Assembly: GCA_014649155.1 (NCBI GenBank)
Contig: BMSM01000009.1
Location: 124,001-188,000, forward strand
Length of the DNA stretch: 64,000 bases
Direction of reading: 5' to 3'
From: Streptomyces griseoviridis
GTDB taxonomy: Bacteria; Actinomycetota; Actinomycetes; Streptomycetales; Streptomycetaceae
This document shows, piece by piece, positions 1 through 8,077 of this stretch; within the stretch, counting starts at the first letter, position 1, and each line of letters begins with the position of its first letter. The position numbers and the translations under genes are program-made. The notes beneath the pieces are model-generated. The model was not told the origin of the DNA. It did no database searches and saw nothing but the letters and a program-made list of their open reading frames with translations.

Positions 1-50
1 ATCCGGCGTCCCGGGCAACCACCGTCCGGGCGCCGGTCGTACTTCCGCAT

Positions 51-545
51 ATGACGCACGATCTGCTCACCATCCTGGGCCCGCTGCTCGCCGCCGAGGC
101 ACGGGCCGAGGCATATGCGTCCGGCGCCGACCCCGGCGACCTGGAGCAGACGGTCTGGCTGCGCCTGCTGGAACGCCTGGACGCCGGCGACCCGCCCCAC
201 GACCCCCACCGCTGGCTGCGCCGCGCCGTGCGCACCGAGGTCCGCCGCACCCGCCGCACCGCCCGCGTCGAACGGCCGTACGGCACCGAGCCCACCGACG
301 CCGCCGACCGCGACCCCGAACAGCTCGCGCTCGCCGCCGCCCGGCACCGGGCGCTGCGCGAGGCCGTGCACCGCCTGCCCGGCCGCTGCCCCCGGCTGAT
401 GGAGGCGCTGCTGTCCCCGAAAGACCTGACATACCGCGAGATCGCGGGGGAGTTGGGTATCTCACAGGGGAGTCTTGGACCGGAACGTTCCCGATGTCTG
501 GGATGTCTGCGCCGATTGCTCACACCGGAGGTTGCGGGCGACTGA
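51..545 (+). CDS. Sigma-70 family (ECF-like) RNA polymerase sigma factor
   Basis: 164 residues. The N-terminal half (about 5-75) resembles sigma region 2, with an acidic helix (DPGDLEQTVWLRLLERL) followed by a basic stretch rich in RRTRRTAR. The C-terminal part (about 120-158) looks like the region 4 helix-turn-helix: YREIAGELGISQGSLGPERS, then CLGCLRRLL. The family directs RNA polymerase to a small set of promoters. No anti-sigma gene lies beside it on the right; the left neighbour is outside the window. The start at 51 has no clear Shine-Dalgarno, so the true start is uncertain. The Cys-x-x-Cys near the C-terminus is a minor peculiarity. The family call is fairly safe; the targets cannot be inferred. 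Confidence 0.8.
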   Translation: MTHDLLTILGPLLAAEARAEAYASGADPGDLEQTVWLRLLERLDAGDPPHDPHRWLRRAVRTEVRRTRRTARVERPYGTEPTDAADRDPEQLALAAARHRALREAVHRLPGRCPRLMEALLSPKDLTYREIAGELGISQGSLGPERSRCLGCLRRLLTPEVAGD

Positions 546-602
546 CGACGGGGATAGGAGTGAGGAACAACAGGCGATCAGGTGAGCGGGAGGCATGCGC
601 AC

Positions 603-1100
603 ATGGGCATGAGCGTGACCATCTCGGCGGCGACCGACCAGGATGCCGAGCAGATCTTCCGGCTGCAGTACCTCTGCTTCCAGAGCGAGGCGGCGCTCTA
701 CGGCAACTACCGCATCGACCCGCTCGTCCAGACCCTCGACTCCGTCCGCGAGGAGGTCGCCACGGACTGCGTCTTCGTGGCGCGGCTCGGCGACGAGGTG
801 GTCGGCTCGGTCCGGGGACGGATCACCGACGACGGCTCCGCCGCCATCGGCAAGCTCTGCGTCCACCCCCGCCTCCAGGGGCACGGCATCGGCGCCCGGC
901 TGCTGAAGGCGGCCGAGGCCGCGCTCACCGCGGAGCGCGGCGCCACCCGCTTCCGCCTGCACACCGGCCACCGCAGCGAGTCCGGCCTGCGGCTGTACCG
1001 GCGCGTCGGCTACGAGACGGTCGGCACCTCGCGGGGCGCCGACGGCGTCCCGATGATCGTCCTGGAGAAGCAGGCCGGGGCCTACGCCACCACGGCCTGA
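603..1100 (+). CDS. GNAT family N-acetyltransferase
   Basis: About 165 residues. The acetyl-CoA binding motif A is visible as KLCVHPRLQGHGIGARLL (the R/Q-x-x-G-x-G/A pattern), and a C-terminal SESGLRLYRRVGYE segment is typical of GNAT motif B. It should transfer an acetyl group from acetyl-CoA to an amine; the substrate is unknown. ATG 603 is preferred because GGGAGG lies at 588-593, nine bases upstream. An in-frame GTG at 582 and an ATG at 609 are alternatives. It ends 25 bases before a convergent membrane-protein gene. It stands alone, so context gives no substrate. Confidence 0.87.
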   Translation: MGMSVTISAATDQDAEQIFRLQYLCFQSEAALYGNYRIDPLVQTLDSVREEVATDCVFVARLGDEVVGSVRGRITDDGSAAIGKLCVHPRLQGHGIGARLLKAAEAALTAERGATRFRLHTGHRSESGLRLYRRVGYETVGTSRGADGVPMIVLEKQAGAYATTA

Positions 1101-1125
1101 CCGGGTGCGCCGGGCGCCCGGTGGC

Positions 1126-1545
1126 TCACCGCGCGGTGCGCGCCCGGCGCAGCCAGTACAGCGCCGACAGCGGCAGCAGCACCGGGATGAAGACGTACCC
1201 CATCCCGTACTCCGACCACACGGTCGAGTCCGGGAAGGCGGACGGCTCGACCAGCGTCCAGGTGCCCACGATCAGGACGCCGGCCAGCTCGGCGGCGCAG
1301 CAGACCCGCGCCGCCCGGCGGGCCGTCTCCCCGCCGCGCACCAGGGTGTACGTGATGAAGCCGTACACCACACCGGCCAGCGCGGACAGCGCGTAGGCGA
1401 GCGGTGCCCGGTCGAACTCGGTCGCGATCTGGTACACGGACCGCGACACGGCACCGACGACCATCACGCCGTACAGCCACACCAGCAGGATGCCGGGCCC
1501 GGCGATCAGCCGGGTCCGGGCCGGCTTCCGCTCGGCCGTCGCCAT
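1126..1545 (-). CDS. Small integral membrane protein, unknown function
   Basis: 139 residues with four probable transmembrane helices, the first being LLVWLYGVMVVGAV near residues 20-35. I do not recognise a functional motif. ATG 1545 is chosen because GGGGAGG at 1551-1557 sits just upstream. A longer frame to 1566 would overlap the upstream gene and ignore this site. It lies one base after the stop of the gene at 1547-1906, so the two are surely co-transcribed and probably translationally coupled. The residues after the last helix are basic (LRRARTAR). Confidence 0.75.
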   Translation of the reverse strand: MATAERKPARTRLIAGPGILLVWLYGVMVVGAVSRSVYQIATEFDRAPLAYALSALAGVVYGFITYTLVRGGETARRAARVCCAAELAGVLIVGTWTLVEPSAFPDSTVWSEYGMGYVFIPVLLPLSALYWLRRARTAR

Positions 1546-1546
1546 C

Positions 1547-1906
1547 TCAGCCTCCCCAGATGTCATAGAGCCGCACCTGAAGGACGGCGAGGACGATACC
1601 GCCGGCGGCCACCGTCACCGAACCCCAGCGGGTGCGCTCGGCCAGCGACATGAACCCGGCGGCCGGAACGCAGGCGAAGGCGCCCAGCAGATAGGCGACG
1701 AAGATCGTCGTGCCCTGCTCCGGGTCCTCGCCCCGCGCCAGCTTCACGACCCCGACCACCAGCTGCGCCAGCGCCAGCACGGTCACCGCGGCCATCCCGG
1801 CGAAGTGCCAGTCCTTCGTCGGCTGGTCTCGGTACGCGGCCCAGCCGCACCAGGCGGCGAGCAGCAGCGCGGCGACGCCGGTCACCAGCGTCAGGACGTC
1901 AAGCAT
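1547..1906 (-). CDS. Small integral membrane protein, unknown function
   Basis: 119 residues with about four hydrophobic helices. The first is VLTLVTGVAALLLAAWCGWAA at the N-terminus; later ones are near residues 28-45, 60-75 and 90-110. No catalytic motif is seen. ATG 1906 starts immediately after the divergent promoter region of the HAD gene. Together with the next gene (1126-1545) it forms a two-gene membrane operon, possibly two subunits of one complex; that is inference from coupling only. Confidence 0.75.
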   Translation of the reverse strand: MLDVLTLVTGVAALLLAAWCGWAAYRDQPTKDWHFAGMAAVTVLALAQLVVGVVKLARGEDPEQGTTIFVAYLLGAFACVPAAGFMSLAERTRWGSVTVAAGGIVLAVLQVRLYDIWGG

Positions 1907-1963
1907 GGCAGTGACCCTAATACGGCGTGACCGGCCCGACGCGGCCGACCCCGGCGGGCGCCG

Positions 1964-1969
1964 TAGGGT
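1964..1969 (+). promoter_or_regulatory. -10 element (TAGGGT) of a leaderless promoter
   Basis: TAGGGT lies seven bases before the ATG at 1977, so transcription is expected to begin at or next to the start codon. There is no Shine-Dalgarno before that ATG, which fits a leaderless mRNA. Such mRNAs are common in Streptomyces. The -35 box is not obvious. Confidence 0.45.
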
Positions 1970-1976
1970 CGGGGGC

Positions 1977-2627
1977 ATGAAGATCCGTGCCCAAGCCCTT
2001 CTGTTCGACAACGACGGGACCCTCGTCTCCTCCCTGGAATCCGTGCACCGCTGCTGGACGCGGTGGGCCGGGGAGTACGGGATCACCGCCGAGCGGTTCG
2101 GGAAGGTCGAACTGCACGGCCGTACCGCCGCCGAGGTGGCCGCCGACCTGCTGCCCGCCCACGTCGTACCGGAGGCCGTCGCCCGGATCGAGGACCTGGA
2201 GGTCGAGGACGTGCCCAACGGGGGCGTGCACCTCCTCCCCGGCACGCTCGACCTCCTCGGCGCGCTCCCCTCCGGCCGCTGGGCCGTCGTCACCTCCGCC
2301 ACCCGGCGCCTGGCCGAGGCCCGCCTCGCGGCCGTGGGCGTCCTGCCCGGGACCCTGATAGCCGCCGACGACATCACCCGCGGCAAGCCCGACCCCGAGC
2401 CCTACCTGCTCGGCGCCCGCGCCCTCGGCGCCGACCCCGCCGCCTGCGTCGTCTTCGAGGACGCCCCCGCCGGACTCCGCTCCGGCCGCGCCGCCGGCAT
2501 GACGACCGTGGCGTTGACCACAACCCACCCGGCCGCCGAACTCGACGCCGACCTGGTCGTCGAGGACCTGTCGGCCCTGTCCGTACAGGTCATCGACGGA
2601 GTGGTGGAGATCTCCGCACGCGACTGA
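1977..2627 (+). CDS. HAD superfamily phosphatase (phosphoglycolate phosphatase-like)
   Basis: 216 residues. Motif I is FDNDGTLVSS near residues 9-18: the second Asp is the canonical general acid, and the nucleophile is the first Asp. Motif II is VVTSATRRL, motif III the Lys in TRGKPDPEPY, and motif IV VVFEDAPAGLRSG. The helical cap between motifs I and II is typical of subclass IA (beta-phosphoglucomutase or sugar phosphatase type). It is likely a cytosolic phosphatase of small sugar phosphates. The start rests on the leaderless -10 at 1964-1969. The substrate is not predictable. Confidence 0.88.
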   Translation: MKIRAQALLFDNDGTLVSSLESVHRCWTRWAGEYGITAERFGKVELHGRTAAEVAADLLPAHVVPEAVARIEDLEVEDVPNGGVHLLPGTLDLLGALPSGRWAVVTSATRRLAEARLAAVGVLPGTLIAADDITRGKPDPEPYLLGARALGADPAACVVFEDAPAGLRSGRAAGMTTVALTTTHPAAELDADLVVEDLSALSVQVIDGVVEISARD

Positions 2628-2657
2628 CCCGGAACCGGCCGCGTCCACCGGCATCCC

Positions 2658-2684
2658 ACCGCTGTCCACTATGCGGACAGCGGT
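2658..2684. promoter_or_regulatory. Perfect 10-bp inverted repeat, candidate operator for metNIQ
   Basis: The arms ACCGCTGTCC (2658-2667) and GGACAGCGGT (2675-2684) are exact reverse complements separated by seven bases (ACTATGC). It sits 80 bases upstream of the leader reading frame. The right arm falls where a -35 box would be for the -10-like TATACG at 2699-2704. That geometry suits a repressor site, although the transcript could also fold into a hairpin. The regulator is unknown to me. Confidence 0.55.
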
Positions 2685-2763
2685 GTCCTGGTCGAACGTA
2701 TACGTCTGCTTTACTGAGCGCATGACCACGACGAGCGACCGCGTTCCCGCGACCGAGGCGACC

Positions 2764-2808
2764 ATGACGCCCGGTGCTCGTTGTATGTGTCGAATGCGCG
2801 CCTGCTAG
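2764..2808 (+). CDS. Candidate Cys/Met-rich leader peptide upstream of metNIQ
   Basis: A 14-codon frame reads MTPGARCMCRMRAC and then TAG; it is preceded by GAGG five bases before the ATG. An in-frame ATG at 2722 would give 28 residues. Three of the last eight codons are Cys and two are Met, an improbable density in this GC-rich setting. It ends 18 bases before a strong hairpin (2827-2848) and about 190 bases before metN. Short Cys-rich peptides that act through ribosome stalling are known upstream of sulfur genes in actinobacteria. I infer a similar attenuation role, sensing charged tRNA-Cys or tRNA-Met. It could be chance. Confidence 0.5.
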   Translation: MTPGARCMCRMRAC

Positions 2809-2826
2809 AGGGCCCCGCACCACCGA

Positions 2827-2848
2827 CCCTCGCGCCCCGAAGCGAGGG
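2827..2848 (+). promoter_or_regulatory. Hairpin after the leader frame, candidate attenuator
   Basis: CCCTCGC (2827-2833) pairs perfectly with GCGAGGG (2842-2848) around an eight-base loop. A second imperfect G/C-rich stem could form from about 2847 to 2886, sharing bases with the first, so the two may be mutually exclusive. No U-tract follows, so any control would be Rho- or translation-linked. The functional call is inference from position. Confidence 0.4.
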
Positions 2849-2999
2849 CCGGCCCGGTCCGCCGCAGGCGACCGAGCCCCGGCCGCGCGCACACCCCGGT
2901 TCCCCCGCCCGTGCGAGAACCGTGCCGCGTCCTTCGACCCGCATGCACCCGTGCCCGGGACCACCCGCGCCCGCGCACTCGACAGTGACGGAAACCCAC

Positions 3000-4031
3000 G
3001 TGATCACCACCTCGGGCCTGACGAAGGTCTACCGCTCCCGCGGCCGCGAGGTCACCGCCCTCGACGGCGTCGATCTGCACGTCCGCGAAGGCGAGGTCTA
3101 CGGCGTCATCGGCCAGTCCGGCGCCGGCAAGTCCTCGCTGATCCGCTGCGTCAACCTGCTGGAGCGCCCCACCGCCGGCACGGTCACCGTCGCCGGCCAG
3201 GACCTCACCGCCCTGGCCGGCCGAGGGCCCCGGGCCGGCAAGGAACTGCGGCAGGCGCGCAGCCGGATCGGGATGGTCTTCCAGCACTTCAACCTGCTCT
3301 CCACCCGGACCGTGCAGGACAACGTCGAGCTGCCGCTGGAGATCCTGGGCAGGTCCGGGAAGGAACGGTCCGCCAAGGCGCTGGAACTCCTCGACCTGGT
3401 CGGCCTCGCCGACAAGGCGAAGTCCTACCCCGCCCAGCTCTCCGGCGGCCAGAAGCAGCGCGTCGGCATCGCCCGCGCCCTGGCCGGCGACCCCAAGGTG
3501 CTCCTCTCCGACGAGGCCACCAGCGCCCTGGACCCCGAGACCACCCGGTCCATCCTCCAGCTGCTGCGCGACCTGAACCGGCAGCTCGGCCTGACCGTGC
3601 TGCTGATCACGCACGAGATGGACGTCGTCAAGAGCATCTGCGACTCGGCCGCCCTCATGGAGGCGGGCCGGATCGTCGAGTCCGGGACCGTGAGCGAACT
3701 GCTCGCCACCCCCGGCTCCGAGCTGGCCGCCGCCCTCTTCCCGGTGACCGGCGAGCGCTCCGCGGAGGACCGCACCGTCCTCGACGTCACCTTCCAGGGC
3801 GAGGCCGCCACCCAGCCCGTCATCTCCCAGCTGTCCCGCACGTACAACATCGACATCTCGATCCTCGGCGCGGCCATCGACACCGTCGGCGGCCTCCAGG
3901 TCGGCCGGATGCGCATCGAACTGCCCGGCCGTTACGAGGACAACGTCGTGCCGGTCGGCTTCCTGCGCGAACAGGGCCTCCAGATCGACGTGGTGGAAGG
4001 TACCGAGCCGATCAAGGAAGGCGCGCGATGA
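3000..4031 (+). CDS. metN: Methionine ABC transporter ATP-binding protein
   Basis: 343 residues from GTG 3000; GTG 2985 is an in-frame alternative and both have weak Shine-Dalgarno. The ATPase domain shows Walker A GQSGAGKSS, the Q-loop MVFQHFN, signature LSGGQKQRV, Walker B with DEATSALD, and H-switch LITHEMD. Residues about 265-340 form the C-terminal NIL domain, which in MetN binds methionine and inhibits transport (trans-inhibition). It powers uptake of D/L-methionine through MetI, fed by MetQ. Its stop overlaps the metI start by ATGA. Its leader region carries the inverted repeat and the Cys/Met peptide. Confidence 0.95.
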   Translation: MITTSGLTKVYRSRGREVTALDGVDLHVREGEVYGVIGQSGAGKSSLIRCVNLLERPTAGTVTVAGQDLTALAGRGPRAGKELRQARSRIGMVFQHFNLLSTRTVQDNVELPLEILGRSGKERSAKALELLDLVGLADKAKSYPAQLSGGQKQRVGIARALAGDPKVLLSDEATSALDPETTRSILQLLRDLNRQLGLTVLLITHEMDVVKSICDSAALMEAGRIVESGTVSELLATPGSELAAALFPVTGERSAEDRTVLDVTFQGEAATQPVISQLSRTYNIDISILGAAIDTVGGLQVGRMRIELPGRYEDNVVPVGFLREQGLQIDVVEGTEPIKEGAR

Positions 4032-4765
4032 CCTGGTCCGAGATGCAGCCCCTGCTGGCACAGGCGTGTCAGGAGACCCTCGTCATGGTCGGCTGGTCGA
4101 CCCTCATCGCGGTCGTCGTCGGCCTGCCGATCGGTGTCCTGCTGGTCCTCACCGACCGGGGCGGCCTGCTCCAGAACACCCCGGTGAACAAGACCCTCGG
4201 GCAGATCGTGAACATCGCCCGCTCGATGCCGTTCATCATCCTCATGGTCGCCCTGATGAGCTTCACCCGGTGGGTCACCGGGACCACCATCGGCTCCGAG
4301 GCCGCCGTCGTGCCCCTGGCCATCGGCGGCATCCCGTTCTTCGCGCGGCTCGTCGAGACGGCCGTGCGCGAGGTCGACGGCGGACTGGTCGAGGCCGTCC
4401 AGGCGATGGGCGGCAACACCTGGACCATCGTCCGCAAGGTCCTCGTCCCCGAGGCCCTGCCCTCCCTCATCGCCTCCACCACGACCACGGTCATCGCCCT
4501 GATCGGCTACTCCGCCATGGCCGGCACCGTCGGCGGCGGCGGCCTCGGTGACCTCGCCGTCCGCTACGGCTACCAGCGCTTCGAGAGCGGCCTGATGTGG
4601 ATCACCGTGGCGGTCCTCGCCGTCGCCATCTCCGTCATCCAGTTCGCCGGCGACTACGCCGCCCGCACCCTGCACCGGCGCGGCGGCCGCTCCGGACCCG
4701 GACCGAAGCTCCGGCTGCTGAAGGCCAAGGAGCCCGCGGCCGCCGACATCAGCAAGGTCGCCTGA
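4028..4765 (+). CDS. metI: Methionine ABC transporter permease
   Basis: 245 residues with five or six transmembrane helices, the first near residues 20-42 (VGWSTLIAVVVGLPIGVLLVL). The EAA loop that contacts the ATPase reads VEAVQAMGGNTWTIVRKVLVP (about 118-138). Length and features match MetI. It starts within the metN stop (ATGA), so it is translationally coupled. The C-terminus is extended by about 25 basic and Ala-rich residues beyond the last helix. It forms the inner-membrane channel with MetN. Confidence 0.95.
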   Translation: MTWSEMQPLLAQACQETLVMVGWSTLIAVVVGLPIGVLLVLTDRGGLLQNTPVNKTLGQIVNIARSMPFIILMVALMSFTRWVTGTTIGSEAAVVPLAIGGIPFFARLVETAVREVDGGLVEAVQAMGGNTWTIVRKVLVPEALPSLIASTTTTVIALIGYSAMAGTVGGGGLGDLAVRYGYQRFESGLMWITVAVLAVAISVIQFAGDYAARTLHRRGGRSGPGPKLRLLKAKEPAAADISKVA

Positions 4766-4837
4766 ACCCGGGCGCCCACCCCCCCCCCCGAACGCCCCTC
4801 ACCTGGGGTCGCATCACCCGAAGGAAAGGCACTTTTC

Positions 4838-5662
4838 GTGCGTAACACCGCCAAGTTCACCACCGCCGTCCTCGCCGCCGGAGCCCTCACCCTCGGGCTC
4901 ACCGCCTGCGGCTCCGAGGACTCCGCCTCCGACACCTCCGGCCCGCTGGTCGTCGCCGCGACGCCCGTCCCGCACGCCGAGATCCTCAACTACGTCAAGG
5001 ACAACCTGGCGAAGAAGGAGGGCCTCGACCTGGAGGTCAAGGAGTTCACCGACTACGTCACGCCGAACACGGCGACGGAGGACGGCTCGGTGGGCGCCAA
5101 CTACTTCCAGACCGAGCCGTACCTGGAGGACTTCAACAAGAAGAACGGCACCCACCTGAAGTCCGTCGCCTCCGTCCACCTGGAGCCGCTCGGCCTGTAC
5201 TCGAACAAGGCCGACAAGGCGAGCGACCTCAAGGACGGCGCCACCATCGCCGTCCCCAACGACACCGTCACCGAGGCCCGCGCCCTCCAGCTGCTGGCCG
5301 ACAACGGGCTGCTCACCCTCAAGGACGGCGTCGGCACCTCGGCCACCACCGCCGACATCACCAAGAACCCCAAGAACCTCAAGTTCAAGGAGCTGGAGGC
5401 GGCCCAGACCCCGCGCTCCCTGAACGACGTCGACGCCGCCGTCATCAACGGCAACTACGCCCTCGAAGCCGACCTCAAGCCGTCGAAGGACGCCCTGGTC
5501 CTGGAGTCCGCCGAGAACAACCCGAACGTCAACCTCCTCGTGGTCAAGGAGGGCAACGAGGACGACCCGCGGGTCAAGAAGCTCGCCAAGCTCCTCACCT
5601 CCGACGAGGTCAAGAAGTTCATCGAGGACAACTACTCCGGTTCCGTCATCCCGTCGTTCTGA
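4838..5662 (+). CDS. metQ: Methionine-binding lipoprotein (NlpA family)
   Basis: 274 residues from GTG 4838, with GAAGGAAAGG upstream. The signal peptide ends in a lipobox, LGLTAC, with Cys near residue 24, so the mature protein is lipid-anchored outside the membrane. The NlpA fold is evident in VVAATPVPHAEIL and ANYFQTEPYLEDFN. It captures methionine or its derivatives for MetNI. A 72-base gap containing a run of 11 C (4779-4789) separates it from metI. It is followed by a strong terminator, so it closes the operon. Confidence 0.94.
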   Translation: MRNTAKFTTAVLAAGALTLGLTACGSEDSASDTSGPLVVAATPVPHAEILNYVKDNLAKKEGLDLEVKEFTDYVTPNTATEDGSVGANYFQTEPYLEDFNKKNGTHLKSVASVHLEPLGLYSNKADKASDLKDGATIAVPNDTVTEARALQLLADNGLLTLKDGVGTSATTADITKNPKNLKFKELEAAQTPRSLNDVDAAVINGNYALEADLKPSKDALVLESAENNPNVNLLVVKEGNEDDPRVKKLAKLLTSDEVKKFIEDNYSGSVIPSF

Positions 5663-5673
5663 ACCACCCGCGC

Positions 5674-5699
5674 GGGTCGGCTCCGCCGGGAGCCGACCC
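5674..5699 (+). terminator. Rho-independent-like hairpin after metQ
   Basis: GGGTCGGCTCC (5674-5684) and GGAGCCGACCC (5689-5699) form a perfect 11-bp stem with a four-base loop, 11 bases after the metQ stop. There is no U-tract, as is usual in Streptomyces. Confidence 0.8.
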
Positions 5700-5788
5700 C
5701 CTGGTGCGATTCCGCGGCCCCATGCTGCATGCTGGGCAGTTCAGCAGGCCCTGACGGTATCGACGGCTCGACGGTTACGGAGCGGCGC

Positions 5789-6430
5789 ATGACGAGCAGC
5801 ACCTTCCCCACCATCTCCATCAGCACGGAGCGGTTGGTGCTGCGTCCCCTCGACGAGGACGACGTCCCCGCCCTCGCCGCCATGATGAACGACGAGCAGG
5901 TGGGCGCCTGGACCGACGTCCCGCAGCCCTTCACCGAGGCGGGCGCCCGCACCTGGATCACCGAGTACGCCCCCGCCGAACGCGCGGCGGGCCGCGGACT
6001 CGACCTCGCCGTCACCGAGTTCCTCACCCAGCGCCTGGTCGGCATCGTCCAGCTCGGGAAGACCGACTGGCACGTGCGCGCCACCGAGCTGTCGTACATC
6101 ATCGCCCCCTGGGCGCGCGGCGAGGGCTACGCCTCCGAGGCCGCCCTGGCCACCGCCCGTTGGCTCTTCGGCGACCAGAAGTTCGAGCGCGTCGAGCTGC
6201 GCACCGCCGCCGACAACACCGCCTCTCAGCAGGTCGCCCAGAAGATCGGCTGCATCAGCGAGGGCGTCCTGCGCAACGCCTGTATAGCCCACGTCCGGGC
6301 CGAGGACGGGACCTGGACGGACGTACGCACCGACTTCATCGTGTGGAGCCTGCTGCCCGAGGACCTGGAGGGCGCGGCCGACCACCTGGCCGACGCCGAC
6401 GGCTTCACCACCTTCACCGACTGGAGCTGA
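5789..6430 (+). CDS. GNAT family acetyltransferase, RimJ/RimL type
   Basis: 213 residues. It starts with the family pattern ISTERLVLRPLDEDDVPAL. It continues with LSYIIAPWARGEGYASEAAL (the acetyl-CoA loop) and VELRTAADNTASQQVAQKIG. The family acetylates N-termini of ribosomal proteins or small amines; which of these applies here is unknown. ATG 5789 has ACGGAG upstream at about 5776-5781. It is a single-gene unit between the metQ terminator and cobL. Confidence 0.88.
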   Translation: MTSSTFPTISISTERLVLRPLDEDDVPALAAMMNDEQVGAWTDVPQPFTEAGARTWITEYAPAERAAGRGLDLAVTEFLTQRLVGIVQLGKTDWHVRATELSYIIAPWARGEGYASEAALATARWLFGDQKFERVELRTAADNTASQQVAQKIGCISEGVLRNACIAHVRAEDGTWTDVRTDFIVWSLLPEDLEGAADHLADADGFTTFTDWS

Positions 6431-6511
6431 CCGCTCCGCCGGGTACGCTCACTGAGCCCCCCAGGGGGCCGCCCCACGGACGACCTGCGAAAAACCTGGA
6501 GACTGACGACG

Positions 6512-7732
6512 ATGGCCGACCGCGTCACGGTGATCGGCTGGGACGGCTCGCCGCTGACCGCCGCGGCACGCTCCGCACTCGGCGCCGCCACCCTCGTGGC
6601 AGGCGCCGGACACCATCTGGCGCTGCCCGAAGTACCCCCCGCCGCCGAGCGCGTCCGCCTCGGCAGCGTCGCCCTCGCCGCCCGCCGCATCGCCGCCCAC
6701 CGCGGCAGCGCGGTGGTCCTCGCCGACGGCGACCCGGGCTTCTTCGGCGTCGTACGCACCCTGCGGGCGCCCGAATTCGGCCTGGAGGTCGAGGTCGTCC
6801 CGGCGGTCTCCGCCGTTGCCGCCGCCTTCGCCCGCGCCGGCATGCCCTGGGACGACGCCCAGGTGGTCGTCGCCCACCCGCGCACCCTGCGCCGCGCGGT
6901 GAACGTCTGCCGCGCCCACACCAAGGTCGCCGTCCTCACCTCGCCGGGGGCCGGCCCCGCCGAACTCGGCCTGCTGCTGGAGGGCGTGCACCGCACCTTC
7001 GTCATCTGCGAGGAACTCGGCACCGCCCGCGAGCGGGTCACCGTCGTCACCTCCGACAAGGCCGCCGACCACACCTGGCGCGACCCCAACGTCGTCATCG
7101 TCATCGGCGGCTCCCTCGGCACGACGGACGAGGCCGGCTGGATCGCCGGGCGCGACCCGGCCACCGGACCGCGCGGCTGGTCGCTGCCGGCCGAGGTCTA
7201 CGGCGGCGCGCCGGGCGAGGGCGAGACCGACCTGCTGCGCGCCGCCCAGCTCGCCCGGCTCGGCCCCCGCCTCGGCGACCTCGTGTGGGACATCGGCTGC
7301 GGCAGCGGCGCGTTCGCCACCGACGCCGCCCGCGGTGGTGCCGCCGTCATCGCCGTCGACCGCGACCCGGCCGCCTGCGCCGGCACCGAAGCGGCCGCCC
7401 GCCGCTTCGGCGTCCAGCTCCACGTCGTCCACGGCACCGCCCCGCACGTCCTGGAGAACCTTCCCGAACCGGACGTGGTCCGGGTCGGCGGCGGGGGAGC
7501 GGCCGTGGTCTCCGCGGTCGCCGACCGCCGCCCGCAGCGTGTCGTGGCGCACGCCGCCACCCGCGACGAGGCCGAACTCGTCGGCCGCGACCTCACCGAG
7601 CACGGCTACCGCGTCGAGTGCGCCCTGCTCCAGTCCGTCGGACTCGACACCCGGGCCTGGACGGAGACGGAGCGGAGCGTCGCGTTCCTGCTCAGCGGTG
7701 TCCTGCCGGAACGCGAGGACCGCGCCCCGTGA
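6512..7732 (+). CDS. cobL: Precorrin-6Y C5,15-methyltransferase (decarboxylating)
   Basis: 406 residues with two fused domains. Residues about 1-205 are a tetrapyrrole methylase (CbiE-like), with VLADGDPGFFGVVRTL and the conserved FVICEELGTARERV. Residues about 225-400 are a Rossmann methyltransferase (CbiT-like) with motif I VWDIGCGSGAFA and VIAVDRDPAA. In cobalamin synthesis it methylates C5 and C15 and removes the ring C acetate carboxyl. This is the fused CobL form. The neighbouring fusion at 8078-11923 supplies later B12 steps, so this is a small corrin cluster. Confidence 0.93.
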   Translation: MADRVTVIGWDGSPLTAAARSALGAATLVAGAGHHLALPEVPPAAERVRLGSVALAARRIAAHRGSAVVLADGDPGFFGVVRTLRAPEFGLEVEVVPAVSAVAAAFARAGMPWDDAQVVVAHPRTLRRAVNVCRAHTKVAVLTSPGAGPAELGLLLEGVHRTFVICEELGTARERVTVVTSDKAADHTWRDPNVVIVIGGSLGTTDEAGWIAGRDPATGPRGWSLPAEVYGGAPGEGETDLLRAAQLARLGPRLGDLVWDIGCGSGAFATDAARGGAAVIAVDRDPAACAGTEAAARRFGVQLHVVHGTAPHVLENLPEPDVVRVGGGGAAVVSAVADRRPQRVVAHAATRDEAELVGRDLTEHGYRVECALLQSVGLDTRAWTETERSVAFLLSGVLPEREDRAP

Positions 7733-8077
7733 TCGGGTTGTCGTACCGCGCGCGGTAGGCTGGCCGATCGTTGTACCGCACCAGGGCCTCGCCGCTTCGT
7801 CGGCCGATGTCCGGGAAAACCCGCCTCTTCCGGGCGGCGGGCGGTACGGCGGAACCTGAGGGCGCGCAACGTGGCGCAGTCCACAGCGGCCTGTCGCGGA
7901 TCAAGCTGACGTGACGGGCGAACGACCGCGAGAATGCCACTCAATGGCTTTGTCGCCTTTTCCGGCGGGTCGTTCGTGCCGCTGGGCACGCACGCTCGTT
8001 CTTCACGACGGAGCGGTCGGTGCGCCGTTCCGGGTGAGCTGGTCGTAGGAGCACAAACCGATGGGCGAGGGGTACGC
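7733..8077. other. 345-base intergenic region upstream of the BluB-CobT gene
   Basis: No gene is supported. A -10-like TAGGCT lies at 7756-7761 without a well-spaced -35. I looked for a cobalamin riboswitch because both neighbours are B12 genes. I did not find the conserved B12-box or the typical GCCACTG-type core, and the short GCCACTCAATGGC hairpin at about 7935 is not enough. A long leader is therefore likely, but its role is open. Confidence 0.4.

Noticed and set aside
7733..8077. Possible cobalamin riboswitch before the BluB-CobT gene
   Set aside because: Neither the B12 box nor the conserved core was found; only short generic hairpins occur. A covariance-model search would settle it.
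7934..8077. N-terminal extension of the BluB-CobT frame back to 7934
   Set aside because: There is no ribosome site there, the composition is unlike the downstream protein, and ATG 8078 has GAGGGG upstream.
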